A DNA stretch of 34,117 nucleotides from positions 1 to 34,117 of the forward strand of contig CAKZMZ010000091.1 in NCBI GenBank assembly GCA_937129345.1, in the 5' to 3' direction. This DNA comes from an uncultured Thalassovita sp. Lineage in GTDB: Bacteria; Bacteroidota; Bacteroidia; Cytophagales; Flammeovirgaceae. The notes beneath the pieces were generated by a model. That model was not told the DNA's origin. It was given only the letters and a program-made list of their open reading frames with translations, and searched no databases. Position numbers and translations under genes: made by a program. Shown in pieces: positions 6,950-16,239 of this stretch; position 1 is the stretch's first letter, and each line of letters starts with the position of its first letter.

Positions 6950-7378
6950 TTATCTTCTAAAGGCCAAAACTGCGGCGCCACAATGACTTCGAGAGTCTTG
7001 AAAAGTGAAATTTATAAAGTAAATCCCGGTAGAGTTGCACTTGTACTGTATGCCCGTAAAGAACTTATTATTGACAAAATTGGATACTACCTTATTTCTA
7101 TTTTGGTCAAATAAGCTAAAGATCATACCATTAGATCCTCCGTCTTTGGTATTCATGGTAAAAGAATAATTGGTATCTTTACTGAGTATGCATGTGTATT
7201 CTACTTTTCTTGTTCTGCCGCCCTTACCATCAACGCGATAGCTTTTTTCGTAAATAAAACCAGGGCTTATGTTTTTCATGCTTTTTTCGCTGTATAAATC
7301 AGCATTGCATTGTCCGAATAGCGAAAAAGATAATCCTGTTCCGAAAAAAAACAGTAATGCTACTAAATACTTTTTCAT
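6950..7378 (-). CDS. Small secreted protein with four cysteines, unknown function
   Basis: This 142-residue protein begins MKKYLVALLFFFGTGLSFSLFGQ, a clear Sec signal peptide probably cleaved near residue 22-23. The mature part has four cysteines (Cys24, Cys63, Cys114, Cys133), enough for two disulfides. Its strand pattern (YTCILSKDTNYSFTMNT, FSLFDQNRNKVV, STGIYFINFTF, CGAAVLAF) resembles a small pre-peptidase C-terminal-like beta-sandwich. It has no transmembrane helix, no lipobox and no type IX sorting tail, so it is probably periplasmic. It is monocistronic with its own terminator. I do not recognise the family and assign no function. Confidence 0.75.
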   Translation of the reverse strand: MKKYLVALLFFFGTGLSFSLFGQCNADLYSEKSMKNISPGFIYEKSYRVDGKGGRTRKVEYTCILSKDTNYSFTMNTKDGGSNGMIFSLFDQNRNKVVSNFVNNKFFTGIQYKCNSTGIYFINFTFQDSRSHCGAAVLAFRR

Positions 7379-7501
7379 AGTGAATATTAAGTTAAAACCA
7401 AAAAGTTTTACGTGTTAGTTATTATATTTTTTGCTGTGAAGTAAACGAGTAAATCATATTTAGCATACAGTTATTAATAACTAAAAAGTCTATTACCTTA
7501 C

Positions 7502-8614
7502 ATGAATGCAACCAATTTTAATCCGTATAATTTTCAGTATCAGGGCAAAAGCCTTAGTATACAGATAAAAAAGTACATCTTAGAATTCAACTTTTTGGCC
7601 CGTACTTCAAGAGGGTCTATGCAGTATAAGCCAACCTACTTTGTAAAAGTACAAGATCTTGCAAATGGCAAAATTGGCATTGGTGAATGCAGCCCACTAA
7701 AGGGTTTGAGTCTTGAGTATAGAGCAGATTACGAAGACAAACTACAGTACTTTTGCGAAAAATTGGCAGACGCCGATTTCTATGAGAGTATATTATCGCT
7801 CAATAGCATCGTCGCTTTTCCTAGCATTAGGTTTGGTTTAGAGATGGCGGTAAAAGATTTAATTGAGGGCGGAGGGAAAATCTTTTTTGAGAATGCGTTT
7901 AGTCAAGGTCAAGAACCTTTGCCAATAAATGGTTTGGTTTGGATGGGAGACTACGATTTTATGCTACAGCAAATGGAGGAAAAATTGGCAGCGGGCTTTA
8001 CTTGCATTAAGTTAAAAATAGGAGGGATTGAATTTGATAAGGAATGCGAGCTCTTAAATAGGCTTAGAAAGGATTTTTCGCCTAAAAAAATCACAATAAG
8101 ATTAGATGCCAACGGTGCTTTTTCTACAGAGTCTGCCATGCAAAAACTAGAGACCTTGTCTAAATTTGATGTGCATTCTATTGAGCAACCCATAAAGCAG
8201 GGACAGGTTCAAGAAATGGCAGCGCTTTGCAAGAAAACACCTATCCCTATAGCGCTCGATGAAGAGTTGATAGGCATTAATCAAATAAATAAAAAAATGG
8301 CTTTGCTCGATGCCATACAACCACAATACATTATTTTAAAGCCATCTTTATTGGGAGGTTTTCAAGCCTCCGAGGAGTGGATTAGCCTAGCAGAAGAGAG
8401 AAATATTGATTGGTGGATTACCTCTGCCCTTGAGTCCAATATCGGGCTTAATGCAGTAGCTCAATTTACCGCCAACTACAATGTTAAAATTCCCCAAGGT
8501 CTAGGTACGGGTAAGCTTTACAAAAACAATATTGATTCGCCTCTTGAAATAAACACTGGAGAAATCAAAATCAATAAAAATAAGAATTGGCAAGAAGTAC
8601 CTTTTGATGACTAA
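7502..8614 (+). CDS. menC: o-Succinylbenzoate synthase (MenC), menaquinone biosynthesis
   Basis: This 370-residue enolase-superfamily enzyme dehydrates SHCHC to o-succinylbenzoate on the menaquinone pathway. The N-terminal capping domain has ARTSRGSMQ (33-41). The barrel carries the catalytic lysine pair Lys170-x-Lys172 in IKLKIGG, metal ligands Asp202 (LDANG), Glu228 (SIEQP) and Asp253 (ALDEEL), and the second-base Lys280 in ILKPSLLGG. The late SALESNIGL segment is typical of MenC rather than dipeptide epimerases. Other men genes are not in the window. Residues 1-18 before the conserved start are longer than usual, so a start further in cannot be excluded. Menaquinone would be the electron acceptor for the succinate dehydrogenase encoded at 29-32.6 kb. 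Confidence 0.9.
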   Translation: MNATNFNPYNFQYQGKSLSIQIKKYILEFNFLARTSRGSMQYKPTYFVKVQDLANGKIGIGECSPLKGLSLEYRADYEDKLQYFCEKLADADFYESILSLNSIVAFPSIRFGLEMAVKDLIEGGGKIFFENAFSQGQEPLPINGLVWMGDYDFMLQQMEEKLAAGFTCIKLKIGGIEFDKECELLNRLRKDFSPKKITIRLDANGAFSTESAMQKLETLSKFDVHSIEQPIKQGQVQEMAALCKKTPIPIALDEELIGINQINKKMALLDAIQPQYIILKPSLLGGFQASEEWISLAEERNIDWWITSALESNIGLNAVAQFTANYNVKIPQGLGTGKLYKNNIDSPLEINTGEIKINKNKNWQEVPFDD

Positions 8615-9053
8615 AAAATCAGGATTTGAAAATAACTGGTTTTAAAGTTCCTTACATTATATGAGTCGATTGAAAACCATACCGATTTTGGCTTGAGACG
8701 TATCACTTTTTGACTTTTTTAAAAAGCAAAAGCACAAGTTTCAGTAGGATTTTAAACATAAAAAAATTTTATTATTTCAATATTTCTTTCATAGGTATAA
8801 GAAATGGTTAGAAGATAGCGATATCAGTATTGATGGCCTTTCGCAGAAATATATATTGCGCTTTCAATCACTAGTAGTTGAAAATTTTGTCAAAACCTTT
8901 ATGCATTCCATTGAGTTTAATTTTAAGCTTTCTCACCGCTAAAATTGTGTTATCTGATTCAAAATTATTACATCACCGAGGCTAGGTGTATGGGAGAGGT
9001 TACAACCAATTTACTGCAAAAGAAAGTTAAATTGTCAAATATTTTTTTCGACT
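8615..9053. other. 439-bp gap between menC and a small unknown gene
   Basis: There is no ATG-started ORF of convincing length here. An open frame at 8748-8941 (64 codons after a TAG, no ATG until near its end) encodes a charged, helical-looking peptide containing YKKWLEDSDISIDGLSQKY, then stops. Its composition is protein-like and could be a remnant of a larger gene, for instance the N-terminal part of a tyrosine-recombinase-like protein, but this is only a resemblance. I see no terminator for menC and no repeat. Confidence 0.45.
8748..8941 (+). pseudogene. Possible gene remnant (open frame without a start codon)
   Basis: The frame runs from just after a TAG at 8745 to the stop ending at 8941 and codes for about 64 residues, including HRYKKWLEDSDISIDG and LSQKYILRFQSLVVENF. 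The residue mix (amphipathic, few rare residues) looks like real protein, but there is no ATG near the beginning and nothing homologous continues in the other frames. It may be a decayed fragment of a gene. A chance open frame in AT-rich DNA is the main alternative. Confidence 0.25.
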
Positions 9054-9308
9054 ATGGACTTTTTACAGAAATTCAACCGAGCTAGTAAGTACGAACAAGG
9101 CAACATCCTTTTTGCAAACGGCGAGTTTATCGCTAGTAAAACATATCAGGGATACAAACTGAATCTTTTTAGGCTAGACCACTACGTTTTTGAAGTATGG
9201 TACTCTCCAATAAACAAGTCTATCGAGAAAATAATCAGGATTACAGATTATGATATCTTGTACACCTATTTTAGAGAGGTAGATATCAGTTCTATAGTAC
9301 TCGATTAA
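9054..9308 (+). CDS. Small protein of unknown function (84 aa)
   Basis: The 84-residue protein starts MDFLQKFNRASKYEQGN and has a compact mix of predicted strands: GEFIASKTYQGYKLNLFRLDHYVFEVWYSP, then IEKIIRITDYDILYTYFREVD. It is soluble, with no signal peptide, membrane helix or cysteines. Its balanced composition and high aromatic content make it look like a real folded protein. It ends 61 bp before the dioxygenase gene on the same strand, so the two may be co-transcribed. I do not recognise the family. Confidence 0.6.
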   Translation: MDFLQKFNRASKYEQGNILFANGEFIASKTYQGYKLNLFRLDHYVFEVWYSPINKSIEKIIRITDYDILYTYFREVDISSIVLD

Positions 9309-9369
9309 TTTTTAATCACTTATATTTTGTAGCGGCTTTTATATATTTGTTTCCTTAAACAACCTATAA

Positions 9370-10245
9370 ATGAAGCTACTACAATACTTAAATACCGAAC
9401 AGTTAGAAAGCTATGGGAATAATGGCTACTTGGTAGTGCCGCAGTTCTTAAGTGTAAAGACTGTAGACTCTTTGAGAAAGGCCGCTGCCGATATAATTGA
9501 TGATTTTGATGCCAGCGATGTTTCGGTATTTTCCACTAAAAACCAAATTGACAGAAGCGATCGCTACTTTTTGCAAAGTGGCGAAAAGATAAGCTGTTTC
9601 TTTGAAGAAGACGCATTTAATGACCAAGGCGAAATCACTACAGAAAAGGCCTTTGCAATCAACAAAATCGGTCATGCCCTGCATGATTTGCATCCGAAAT
9701 TTAAAAAAACATCTTACACTTGTGAGTTGAAAAAGCTCATGAGTGATCTAGATTATAAAAGTCCGGTAATTGTTCAAAGTCAGTATATTTTTAAACAACC
9801 CAAAATAGGTGGCTTGGTTAAACCACATATGGATGCCGCTTTTCTTTTTACTGAACCTATTTCTTGTACAGGTATCTGGATAGCCATGGAAGACGCCAAC
9901 ATACACAATGGGTGCCTATATGCCATACCCGGTTCTCACAAAGTGCATACGTTAACAAAAAGATTTATAAGGGATTCCATTACTGCTAGTGCTACTAAAT
10001 TTGAACAACTGAGCGAGGAGGAAAACTGGGATACTAAGAAGGCAGTTCCTTTAGAAGTGAAAAAAGGGGATATGGTAATTTTGCATGGCAAACTAGTGCA
10101 TTTTAGCTATGAAAATCGTTCAAAAGCCTCTAGGCACGCTTATGTAATGCACTTGGTAGAAGGCGAGTACAAATGGGATGCAAAAAATTGGTTGCAGAGA
10201 AGTGAAGCCTTACCCTTTAAAAAACTCAATGAAGAAGTTGCATGA
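9370..10245 (+). CDS. Phytanoyl-CoA dioxygenase family protein (PHYHD1-like)
   Basis: This 291-residue Fe(II)/2-oxoglutarate oxygenase has the iron triad His153-x-Asp155 (in VKPHMDAAF) and the distal His244 (LVHFSYENRS). Arg250, six residues later, probably binds 2-oxoglutarate. The family segments NGYLVVPQFLS (18-28), TGIWIAMEDANIHNGCLYAIPGSH (167-190) and KKGDMVILHG (231-240) are all present in the right order. The short overall length and the HxDAAF context resemble the PHYHD1 group rather than ectoine hydroxylase. The substrate is unknown. It is preceded at 9342-9349 by TATATTTG, a match to the Bacteroidota -7 element, which may give it a very short leader. Confidence 0.88.
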   Translation: MKLLQYLNTEQLESYGNNGYLVVPQFLSVKTVDSLRKAAADIIDDFDASDVSVFSTKNQIDRSDRYFLQSGEKISCFFEEDAFNDQGEITTEKAFAINKIGHALHDLHPKFKKTSYTCELKKLMSDLDYKSPVIVQSQYIFKQPKIGGLVKPHMDAAFLFTEPISCTGIWIAMEDANIHNGCLYAIPGSHKVHTLTKRFIRDSITASATKFEQLSEEENWDTKKAVPLEVKKGDMVILHGKLVHFSYENRSKASRHAYVMHLVEGEYKWDAKNWLQRSEALPFKKLNEEVA

Positions 10246-10287
10246 GCTGGCTTTGAGATGATTTAAGCTACAGTTCTACTACTAATA

Positions 10288-13200
10288 TTAAAGCTTTATG
10301 ATTTTTGCATTTATATAATGGTTGATCTGAATGATGTAAACACCATTGGATAAGCCTTGCAGATCGATTCTAATAGTATTGTTTTGGAGGCCATCATAAT
10401 ATCTTTCTAAACACATTTTACCATTGGCATCTATGATTCGTAGGTGTTTTATTTCTAGTTGATTGTTTTCTGTTTCTATAAATAAGTCTCTAATTGCAGG
10501 GTTTGGGTAGACTGAAAACTGTGCCTCTGTAGACAATGGCAGGGAGGTGATTTCAGAAGGCACGAAAATCTCATTAGAATACTCAGATTGTTCTGTTCCA
10601 TCGTAGGCAGCCACTCTGTAATAGTACTGATTGCCTGGTGTAAATTCGCTATCTGTAAAAGAAGTAGCGCCCGTTTTCGTAATCGCGATTTCTTTAAAAT
10701 CTTTGTTAGTACCCGTGCTTCTTTCTACAAGTATGGCTACAGGTTGTGGCTCGTTATTATCCCAAATTAACTGCACTTCTTGAGCCGGTACTGAAGCAAA
10801 CCTGAGATTAGATGGCGCAATAAGTACTGCAGGCGGCGTCTCTACTTTTAAACTTGCGGTAAAGCTTGACACCCCTCCCGTATTAACTGCCCTTACTTTT
10901 ATGAAATAAACGGTGGCAGGCTGCAAATTTTCAATTAACGCTGAAAAACTATTGGCTTCTAAAGTTTGATAAAGCGTGTAATTCAAACTATCTGCTTTAG
11001 CAAGATGTATTTCGTAAGCATCTTCGTTATCTGCATTGTCTTGCCAAATAATGTTGATTTCCCTTGCATCAATTGCGGTAACTTCTAGGTTGCTAGGGCT
11101 TGATGGAGGTGCCTCAATGGTAGTGAATTCTCCTGACAGTGCTTCGGAACTACCTCCATTGTTAACAGCGATTATTGAATAGTTATAAATCGTCATGTAT
11201 TCAATGTTAAAAGTATCTCTAAAGCTTATGGTGTTGGCGGCTAGCGTAGCAAGGGTATCTTTGGTATTGCTGTTGCCCAAACTCCTTATTACTAAATAAG
11301 CACTTTCGTTATCTGCCTGATCCAACCAACTCAGCTCAATACTTTTTGCATCAATTTGCTGAATGCTCAAACTACTGGGCGCCAAAGGTGCAGTAATCAA
11401 TGTTTTTATGGATAAAGTATCAGAGAAGCTGCTGACGATTTCTCCTAAGGCTTCTACTAAATATTGATAGTTGGTGTTGTCTTCTAGGTTGGTGTCATTA
11501 TACTGTGTTGCATTTGCTGGCAGGTTTACAATGGTTACAAAATCAGGAGAAGCAGCTTTTTTCCTCAAAAGCCTGTAAGCCGTTTCATTATCGGCATTGT
11601 CTTGCCATTTAAGTGTAAGTGAATTGGTGCTCACATCTACAGCATTTAAGTTGGTGGCTGTATTGGGGGGCAATGGTAAAGTACTCACTGCTAAGGTATC
11701 TGAATAGGTGTCTCCAGTATTGCCTGTTGCAGACACCATGTAACGATAAGTGGCATCGTCCAACAAATTATTATCCTCAAACTGAGCGGTATTTATAGGC
11801 AAGGCGGTAAGTAATTTGAGTTGATTTTGATTTGCATCAGAGCGAAATATTTGATAGCTGGTTTCATTGTCTGCTAAATCCTCCCAAGCAATAGTAATGG
11901 AGTTTGACGTAGCTTGCACCTTCTGTAGATTGTGAGGAGGAGTAGGCGGTAGTTCAAGGGTTTTTACGGAAAAAGTATCAGAAAAACTGCTAACATTTTC
12001 TCGCACAGCTTCTACTAAGTATTGATAAGTAGTGTTGTGTTTTAAATCAACCTCACTGTATTGAATTGTATTTACAGGAAGTTCTATGATGGTACCAAAA
12101 TCAATAGCAGAGATTTCTTTTCGTAAAAGTCTATAGGCCGTTTCGTTATTGGCATTGTCTTTCCATTGTATAGTGAGTGAATTGGTGCTAATGTCAAAAG
12201 TATTTAGCTCTGTTGGTTTGGCAGGCGGTAGGGGTAGGGTGCTCACTGTAATGGTATCAGAGTAGGTGTCTGCAGTATTGCCACTTGCAGAAACCATATA
12301 TCGGTAAGTGGCATCGTCTACCAAGTTATTGTCTTCAAATTGAGTGGTATTTACAGGCAAAGTGGTGAGTAATTCTAGTGGTTCTAGGTTTGCAGCAGAC
12401 CTAAATATCTTATATCCTGTTTCATTGTTGGCCAGATCTTCCCAAGTAATTACAATAGAGTTGGTGTTAATTTCTACGGCCTCAAGATTTTGCGGGGCAG
12501 TAGGCGGCAGTTCCAGTGTTTTAACGATAAGTGTATCAGAGAAGCTCTTTTTCTCATTCCTTATGGCTGTTACCAAGTAGTGGTACTCGCTGTTGTCCTG
12601 CAGGCCAACATCAACAAAGGTGTCTTGATTTGCCGAGAGTATGGCTATTAAACTAAATTCTTCGATATTTCCTAGACTTCTCCATACTTCGTAGTTGTCC
12701 TCATTATCGGCATTGTCTGTCCAATTGAGCGTAACGCTTTCTGTGCTTATGCTGGTAGCGATTAAATTACTTGGGCGTTCTGCGGGAGCATATCCGGTTG
12801 TTATCTCAGAAATAGAAGAATATGCAAAATAGTTGTTAGCTGTAAGGGCTTTTATCCTGTATTGGTAGGTGGTATTCTCTTGTAAATTTGTATCAGTAAA
12901 GCTGTTCTCCTCTGCTGAAATTGAGGATATTGCTTCAAAAGCATCGCTATTTCCTGTTTTCCTTTCCAAAATAAACTCGCTTACAGCCCCGCTTGAAAAC
13001 TCCCATTGAAGGGTGACCTCATTGAAACTACTTAGGTTAGATGTGATTCTAAACTCAGGTGGTTTGATGCAAAGTTCAAGCGCCCAGTTTTCAAGTTGGC
13101 CACCATCTTCAGAAGCTTTGTCGGTAACGATCAATTGCCATATACCTTCGCTAGGCTTATCCTTAAAAGTAGCCAAAGATTCCTCAGGTTGGTAGATAAA

Positions 13201-16044
13201 GCCACTGGTGGGTGGGCAATCTATTTCATTCAATCCTGAGTCATCATCAAAGCCAAGATTAAAATCATCTTCGCTGCTGCATTGTTGGTTGAGCAAAGTA
13301 ATGCGCGTGCCATCGGGGCCGAGCAATTCAAAGACCAAATCGTTGATAAAAGTATGCTTACCACTTATCGATTTTACAGAGATATCTTCAACTATACCGA
13401 TTTGAGGGACTTCTAAAGTAGAGGTAACCTCAAAGTTTACCGTGTTTTCTATGGTTTTGGGCAGGTCATCTGCAGCAAATTCTTCGCAGAGCAATGCCGA
13501 GGTGGTAAAAGAAAAGACTTCGCTAAGTTCACCTTCGCCACAGTTGTTTCGGCTTAGTACCCTCCAATAATAGGTGGTACTTGGGGCAAGTTTTATGGGG
13601 CTTGCCAAATTGCTTTTATTAGCCATGTTTAGAACAAGCACCTTATTGCTAAAAGTAGGCTCATCTGAGAGTTCAAATTGAAAATTAGTAGTAGCACTGT
13701 TGGCTTCTGCCCAGATAAAAGAGGGTTGTAAGTCTACAAAGTCGGTTTGATTTGCCGGCGAAATCAAAACTATTTTTTCGGGTATGGCCTTAGCATAAGA
13801 AATCACAAATTTATCAGAAAACTGAAAATTGTTGATGGTTCCTATCAATTCAGCTTCAAATAAAGTGTCTTGAACGCTTTCATCAATGCTGAACTCTATA
13901 TTGCCGTTTTCACCTGGATTTAACTCAAGGTTGCTGCTTAAAAGTGCAATACCTGTGGGTAATTGGCTTACGCTTAAGGCAATTTTTTGTCCGTTGGCTG
14001 AATAATCCCTGCTGCTTATTTGTAAACTACTATTGGTCGCATCGCTACCGCAAATAAACAGTGTGTCAGAAAGTGCTTCAAGAGAAAACACAGGAGTTTC
14101 TATTGAAAATGTATTTGTGCTAAGCGCATAAAAAACATTGTTACTGGCTTTTACTTTAATTCTTGCTTTTTCGGCCTCTTTTCTTGGCAACTTTACAAAG
14201 GCTTGCCCATCGTTTTCGGTATCGTCTAACAAAAGCTCACCAAAGCTTTGGCCATTGTCAAGAGATAAAAGAATATCCACTTTATCACAATTAATAGGAG
14301 CTGCCGAAGTACCGGCAACATCCCATTCAATACTTATTTCTTCATCAAAATAGTAGGTGCTTTCTAATTGATTTTCATCTAATTGAAAAGGACCGGCCTC
14401 ACCATCTACTTTCATGCTCATATCCTGAAAAGCTGTGCCGCCTTTCAGATCTCTGACGATAAATCTAAAATTGAGGTCTCTGCTGTAGGTAGGTAAGTTT
14501 TCCCCAACAGCTGCTTGCCCACCGAGTTGTGTAGAAAGCCTTGGAAAATACCTGTTCGGACTTTTAGAATATGGAAAAGATCGAAAAATGGGCGCATTCC
14601 CAATTGGGGAATTAAGTGTAGATTGTGGTCCAAGATCTATTTGGTCCCAAGCATAGAAAAGAGTATCGCCGTTAGGGTCTTCAGCCTGGGCGCCCAATTC
14701 AAAAAAAGTATTGGTGGGTATGGTGAGGCCTGCTGTCGGCATTTCAGTGATGTTGGGAGCGAGATTTTCAGTAGGGATGGTTTGCCCACACGAAATGAGG
14801 CCGAGGAAATTCAGCATCTCTTCTATGCTGCCCGCGTGAAAATAATCATCGCTGTTGTTCTGCAAATTTGGAGGACAAATGCCCGTATATGCCATAATGG
14901 TTGATCCGCTAGCGGGCTCAAAAGCAGAGCCAGAAGTTCTATTGCAATCTGCATTATGAGAATGGTAAGCACCAAATTGGTGACCAAATTCGTGGCAGAG
15001 CACATCCACGAAAAAAGGGTCGGCATCTGGTTCGGGGTGACCTGAAGTAGCCCCCGCTTTATTTGGCGTACAAACGCTGTTTACATAAGCCAAACCACTA
15101 AAAGACTTGCCAAAAAATACATGGCCCACATCAAAGTTGTCTATGCCAATAGAGTCATTGAGTACAGTTTCGTTTTCCTCTATCAGTGCATAAGTATCTG
15201 CATTGGTAAATGGATCGGTGTCAGGGTCTGTAAAAATGACTTTATCGTTGTTTTCTACCAACAGCAGTCTCACACCGATTTCCCTCTCGAAAATGCTATT
15301 GACCCTTACTATGGCTGTAGTAATTGCCCCTAAGGCATCTTCTACAGTGCCGCCGTGGTATTGGGTATATTCTCCTGTGGTGGCCACTGCTAGTCTAAAA
15401 GTCCGAAGGGTTTCATTTTTTATTGTGCTATTTCGGGTTCTCAGGTGGGGGGCACCCTGCCTAGCGTGCATCGAAAAGTATGGGTTTTCGAGTACTTCCT
15501 CTTGCCATTGCAGGGCTTTTGATTGTGCGTCTTTCTTAAAATAGCTTCTGTAAGTATTGGCTTGATGCTTTAATTTGTCTATGTAGACATTACCTTCTTG
15601 ACTTAAAATAGTTGCGTGTATGCCTTTGGTATCTGTGCTTATCCAAACTTGCTGTCCTTTTTCTCCGATTCCTTTGTATGTTTTTATGGAAGGATATTTT
15701 GAAGACAATGATTTGGGTAAAATATCAATCTCTTTAATGGTATATTTACCAAACTTAAAATTAGGATGCGGTAAAATAATGGATGCAGCGATTTGCTTGA
15801 GGGAAATTTGCTTTAAGACTTGGTTTAATTGTTCAGAGTCAAGCGTGTAATATGCAGCTTTATCTGTGGGTACTGTAGTTACTTGTTGCTGTAATTGAAG
15901 TAAAGGAGGCAAAGTAGCCCTCCAAGGATTGTTAGAACCTAGTTGTTCGGGTGTTTGTGCATGTAAAGTAAGCGCAAAAGCAGCAAACGAAAAAAGAGCG
16001 ATGGCTTTCGCCCAATAGCTAAAAAGTCGTATGAATGAGCTCAT
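10288..16044 (-). CDS. Secreted M12B-like metalloprotease with P domain, nine Fn3 repeats and T9SS sorting tail
   Basis: The protein has 1918 residues from the ATG at 16044. A GTG at 16071 would lengthen it by nine residues, but the signal peptide is better placed from the ATG. Order: signal peptide (about 1-29, ending LHA-QT), propeptide to about 200, and a reprolysin-like catalytic domain with zinc motif HEFGHQFGAYH (His351, Glu352, His355, His361) and Met-turn TIMAYTG. Two beta domains follow, then a Fn3-like domain (about 758-848) and a proprotein-convertase P domain (about 853-993). Nine Fn3 domains with repeated WxDxADNExxY motifs come next. The C-terminal type A sorting domain starts SVYPNPA and ends NGVYIIQINHYINAKIIKL. 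It should be exported by Sec and then T9SS and attached to or released from the cell surface. It is monocistronic. The function is extracellular proteolysis; the target is unknown. Confidence 0.94.
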   Translation of the reverse strand: MSSFIRLFSYWAKAIALFSFAAFALTLHAQTPEQLGSNNPWRATLPPLLQLQQQVTTVPTDKAAYYTLDSEQLNQVLKQISLKQIAASIILPHPNFKFGKYTIKEIDILPKSLSSKYPSIKTYKGIGEKGQQVWISTDTKGIHATILSQEGNVYIDKLKHQANTYRSYFKKDAQSKALQWQEEVLENPYFSMHARQGAPHLRTRNSTIKNETLRTFRLAVATTGEYTQYHGGTVEDALGAITTAIVRVNSIFEREIGVRLLLVENNDKVIFTDPDTDPFTNADTYALIEENETVLNDSIGIDNFDVGHVFFGKSFSGLAYVNSVCTPNKAGATSGHPEPDADPFFVDVLCHEFGHQFGAYHSHNADCNRTSGSAFEPASGSTIMAYTGICPPNLQNNSDDYFHAGSIEEMLNFLGLISCGQTIPTENLAPNITEMPTAGLTIPTNTFFELGAQAEDPNGDTLFYAWDQIDLGPQSTLNSPIGNAPIFRSFPYSKSPNRYFPRLSTQLGGQAAVGENLPTYSRDLNFRFIVRDLKGGTAFQDMSMKVDGEAGPFQLDENQLESTYYFDEEISIEWDVAGTSAAPINCDKVDILLSLDNGQSFGELLLDDTENDGQAFVKLPRKEAEKARIKVKASNNVFYALSTNTFSIETPVFSLEALSDTLFICGSDATNSSLQISSRDYSANGQKIALSVSQLPTGIALLSSNLELNPGENGNIEFSIDESVQDTLFEAELIGTINNFQFSDKFVISYAKAIPEKIVLISPANQTDFVDLQPSFIWAEANSATTNFQFELSDEPTFSNKVLVLNMANKSNLASPIKLAPSTTYYWRVLSRNNCGEGELSEVFSFTTSALLCEEFAADDLPKTIENTVNFEVTSTLEVPQIGIVEDISVKSISGKHTFINDLVFELLGPDGTRITLLNQQCSSEDDFNLGFDDDSGLNEIDCPPTSGFIYQPEESLATFKDKPSEGIWQLIVTDKASEDGGQLENWALELCIKPPEFRITSNLSSFNEVTLQWEFSSGAVSEFILERKTGNSDAFEAISSISAEENSFTDTNLQENTTYQYRIKALTANNYFAYSSISEITTGYAPAERPSNLIATSISTESVTLNWTDNADNEDNYEVWRSLGNIEEFSLIAILSANQDTFVDVGLQDNSEYHYLVTAIRNEKKSFSDTLIVKTLELPPTAPQNLEAVEINTNSIVITWEDLANNETGYKIFRSAANLEPLELLTTLPVNTTQFEDNNLVDDATYRYMVSASGNTADTYSDTITVSTLPLPPAKPTELNTFDISTNSLTIQWKDNANNETAYRLLRKEISAIDFGTIIELPVNTIQYSEVDLKHNTTYQYLVEAVRENVSSFSDTFSVKTLELPPTPPHNLQKVQATSNSITIAWEDLADNETSYQIFRSDANQNQLKLLTALPINTAQFEDNNLLDDATYRYMVSATGNTGDTYSDTLAVSTLPLPPNTATNLNAVDVSTNSLTLKWQDNADNETAYRLLRKKAASPDFVTIVNLPANATQYNDTNLEDNTNYQYLVEALGEIVSSFSDTLSIKTLITAPLAPSSLSIQQIDAKSIELSWLDQADNESAYLVIRSLGNSNTKDTLATLAANTISFRDTFNIEYMTIYNYSIIAVNNGGSSEALSGEFTTIEAPPSSPSNLEVTAIDAREINIIWQDNADNEDAYEIHLAKADSLNYTLYQTLEANSFSALIENLQPATVYFIKVRAVNTGGVSSFTASLKVETPPAVLIAPSNLRFASVPAQEVQLIWDNNEPQPVAILVERSTGTNKDFKEIAITKTGATSFTDSEFTPGNQYYYRVAAYDGTEQSEYSNEIFVPSEITSLPLSTEAQFSVYPNPAIRDLFIETENNQLEIKHLRIIDANGKMCLERYYDGLQNNTIRIDLQGLSNGVYIIQINHYINAKIIKL
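11394..12509 (-). repeat. 558-bp tandem duplication encoding two Fn3 domains
   Basis: Within the metalloprotease, two consecutive blocks of 186 codons each encode an Fn3 pair and resemble each other closely at the DNA level. For example, the segment beginning CTCACTG at 11684 realigns with 12242, and TTTTTA-type motifs at 11403 realign with 11961; both offsets are 558 bp. The boundaries are approximate. The paired protein motifs are LANNETGYKIFRS/LADNETSYQIFRS and ANNETAYRLLRK/ADNETAYRLLRK. The copies have diverged, so the event is not recent. Confidence 0.85.
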
Positions 16045-16239
16045 TAAATTTATCTTCAAACAGCATTGCACTTAGTTACAATGCCAATCTTTTTTGGCAA
16101 CCACATAAAAATATGAAAAATATTGCTTAAAAAATAGTAGTTATTGAATCTGAGCAACTGGGTGGGTGGTTTGTTACAAATTATTAAGAACTTAAACAAT
16201 GGCTTCTTACCTATTGGCTATTTAAGCATAATAGAAGTC

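Noticed and set aside
14515-14904. A 129-codon plus-strand open frame inside the metalloprotease gene
   Set aside because: It is antisense to the catalytic domain, whose zinc motif and Met-turn are intact. Its translation is Arg/Lys/Cys-rich and resembles no protein.
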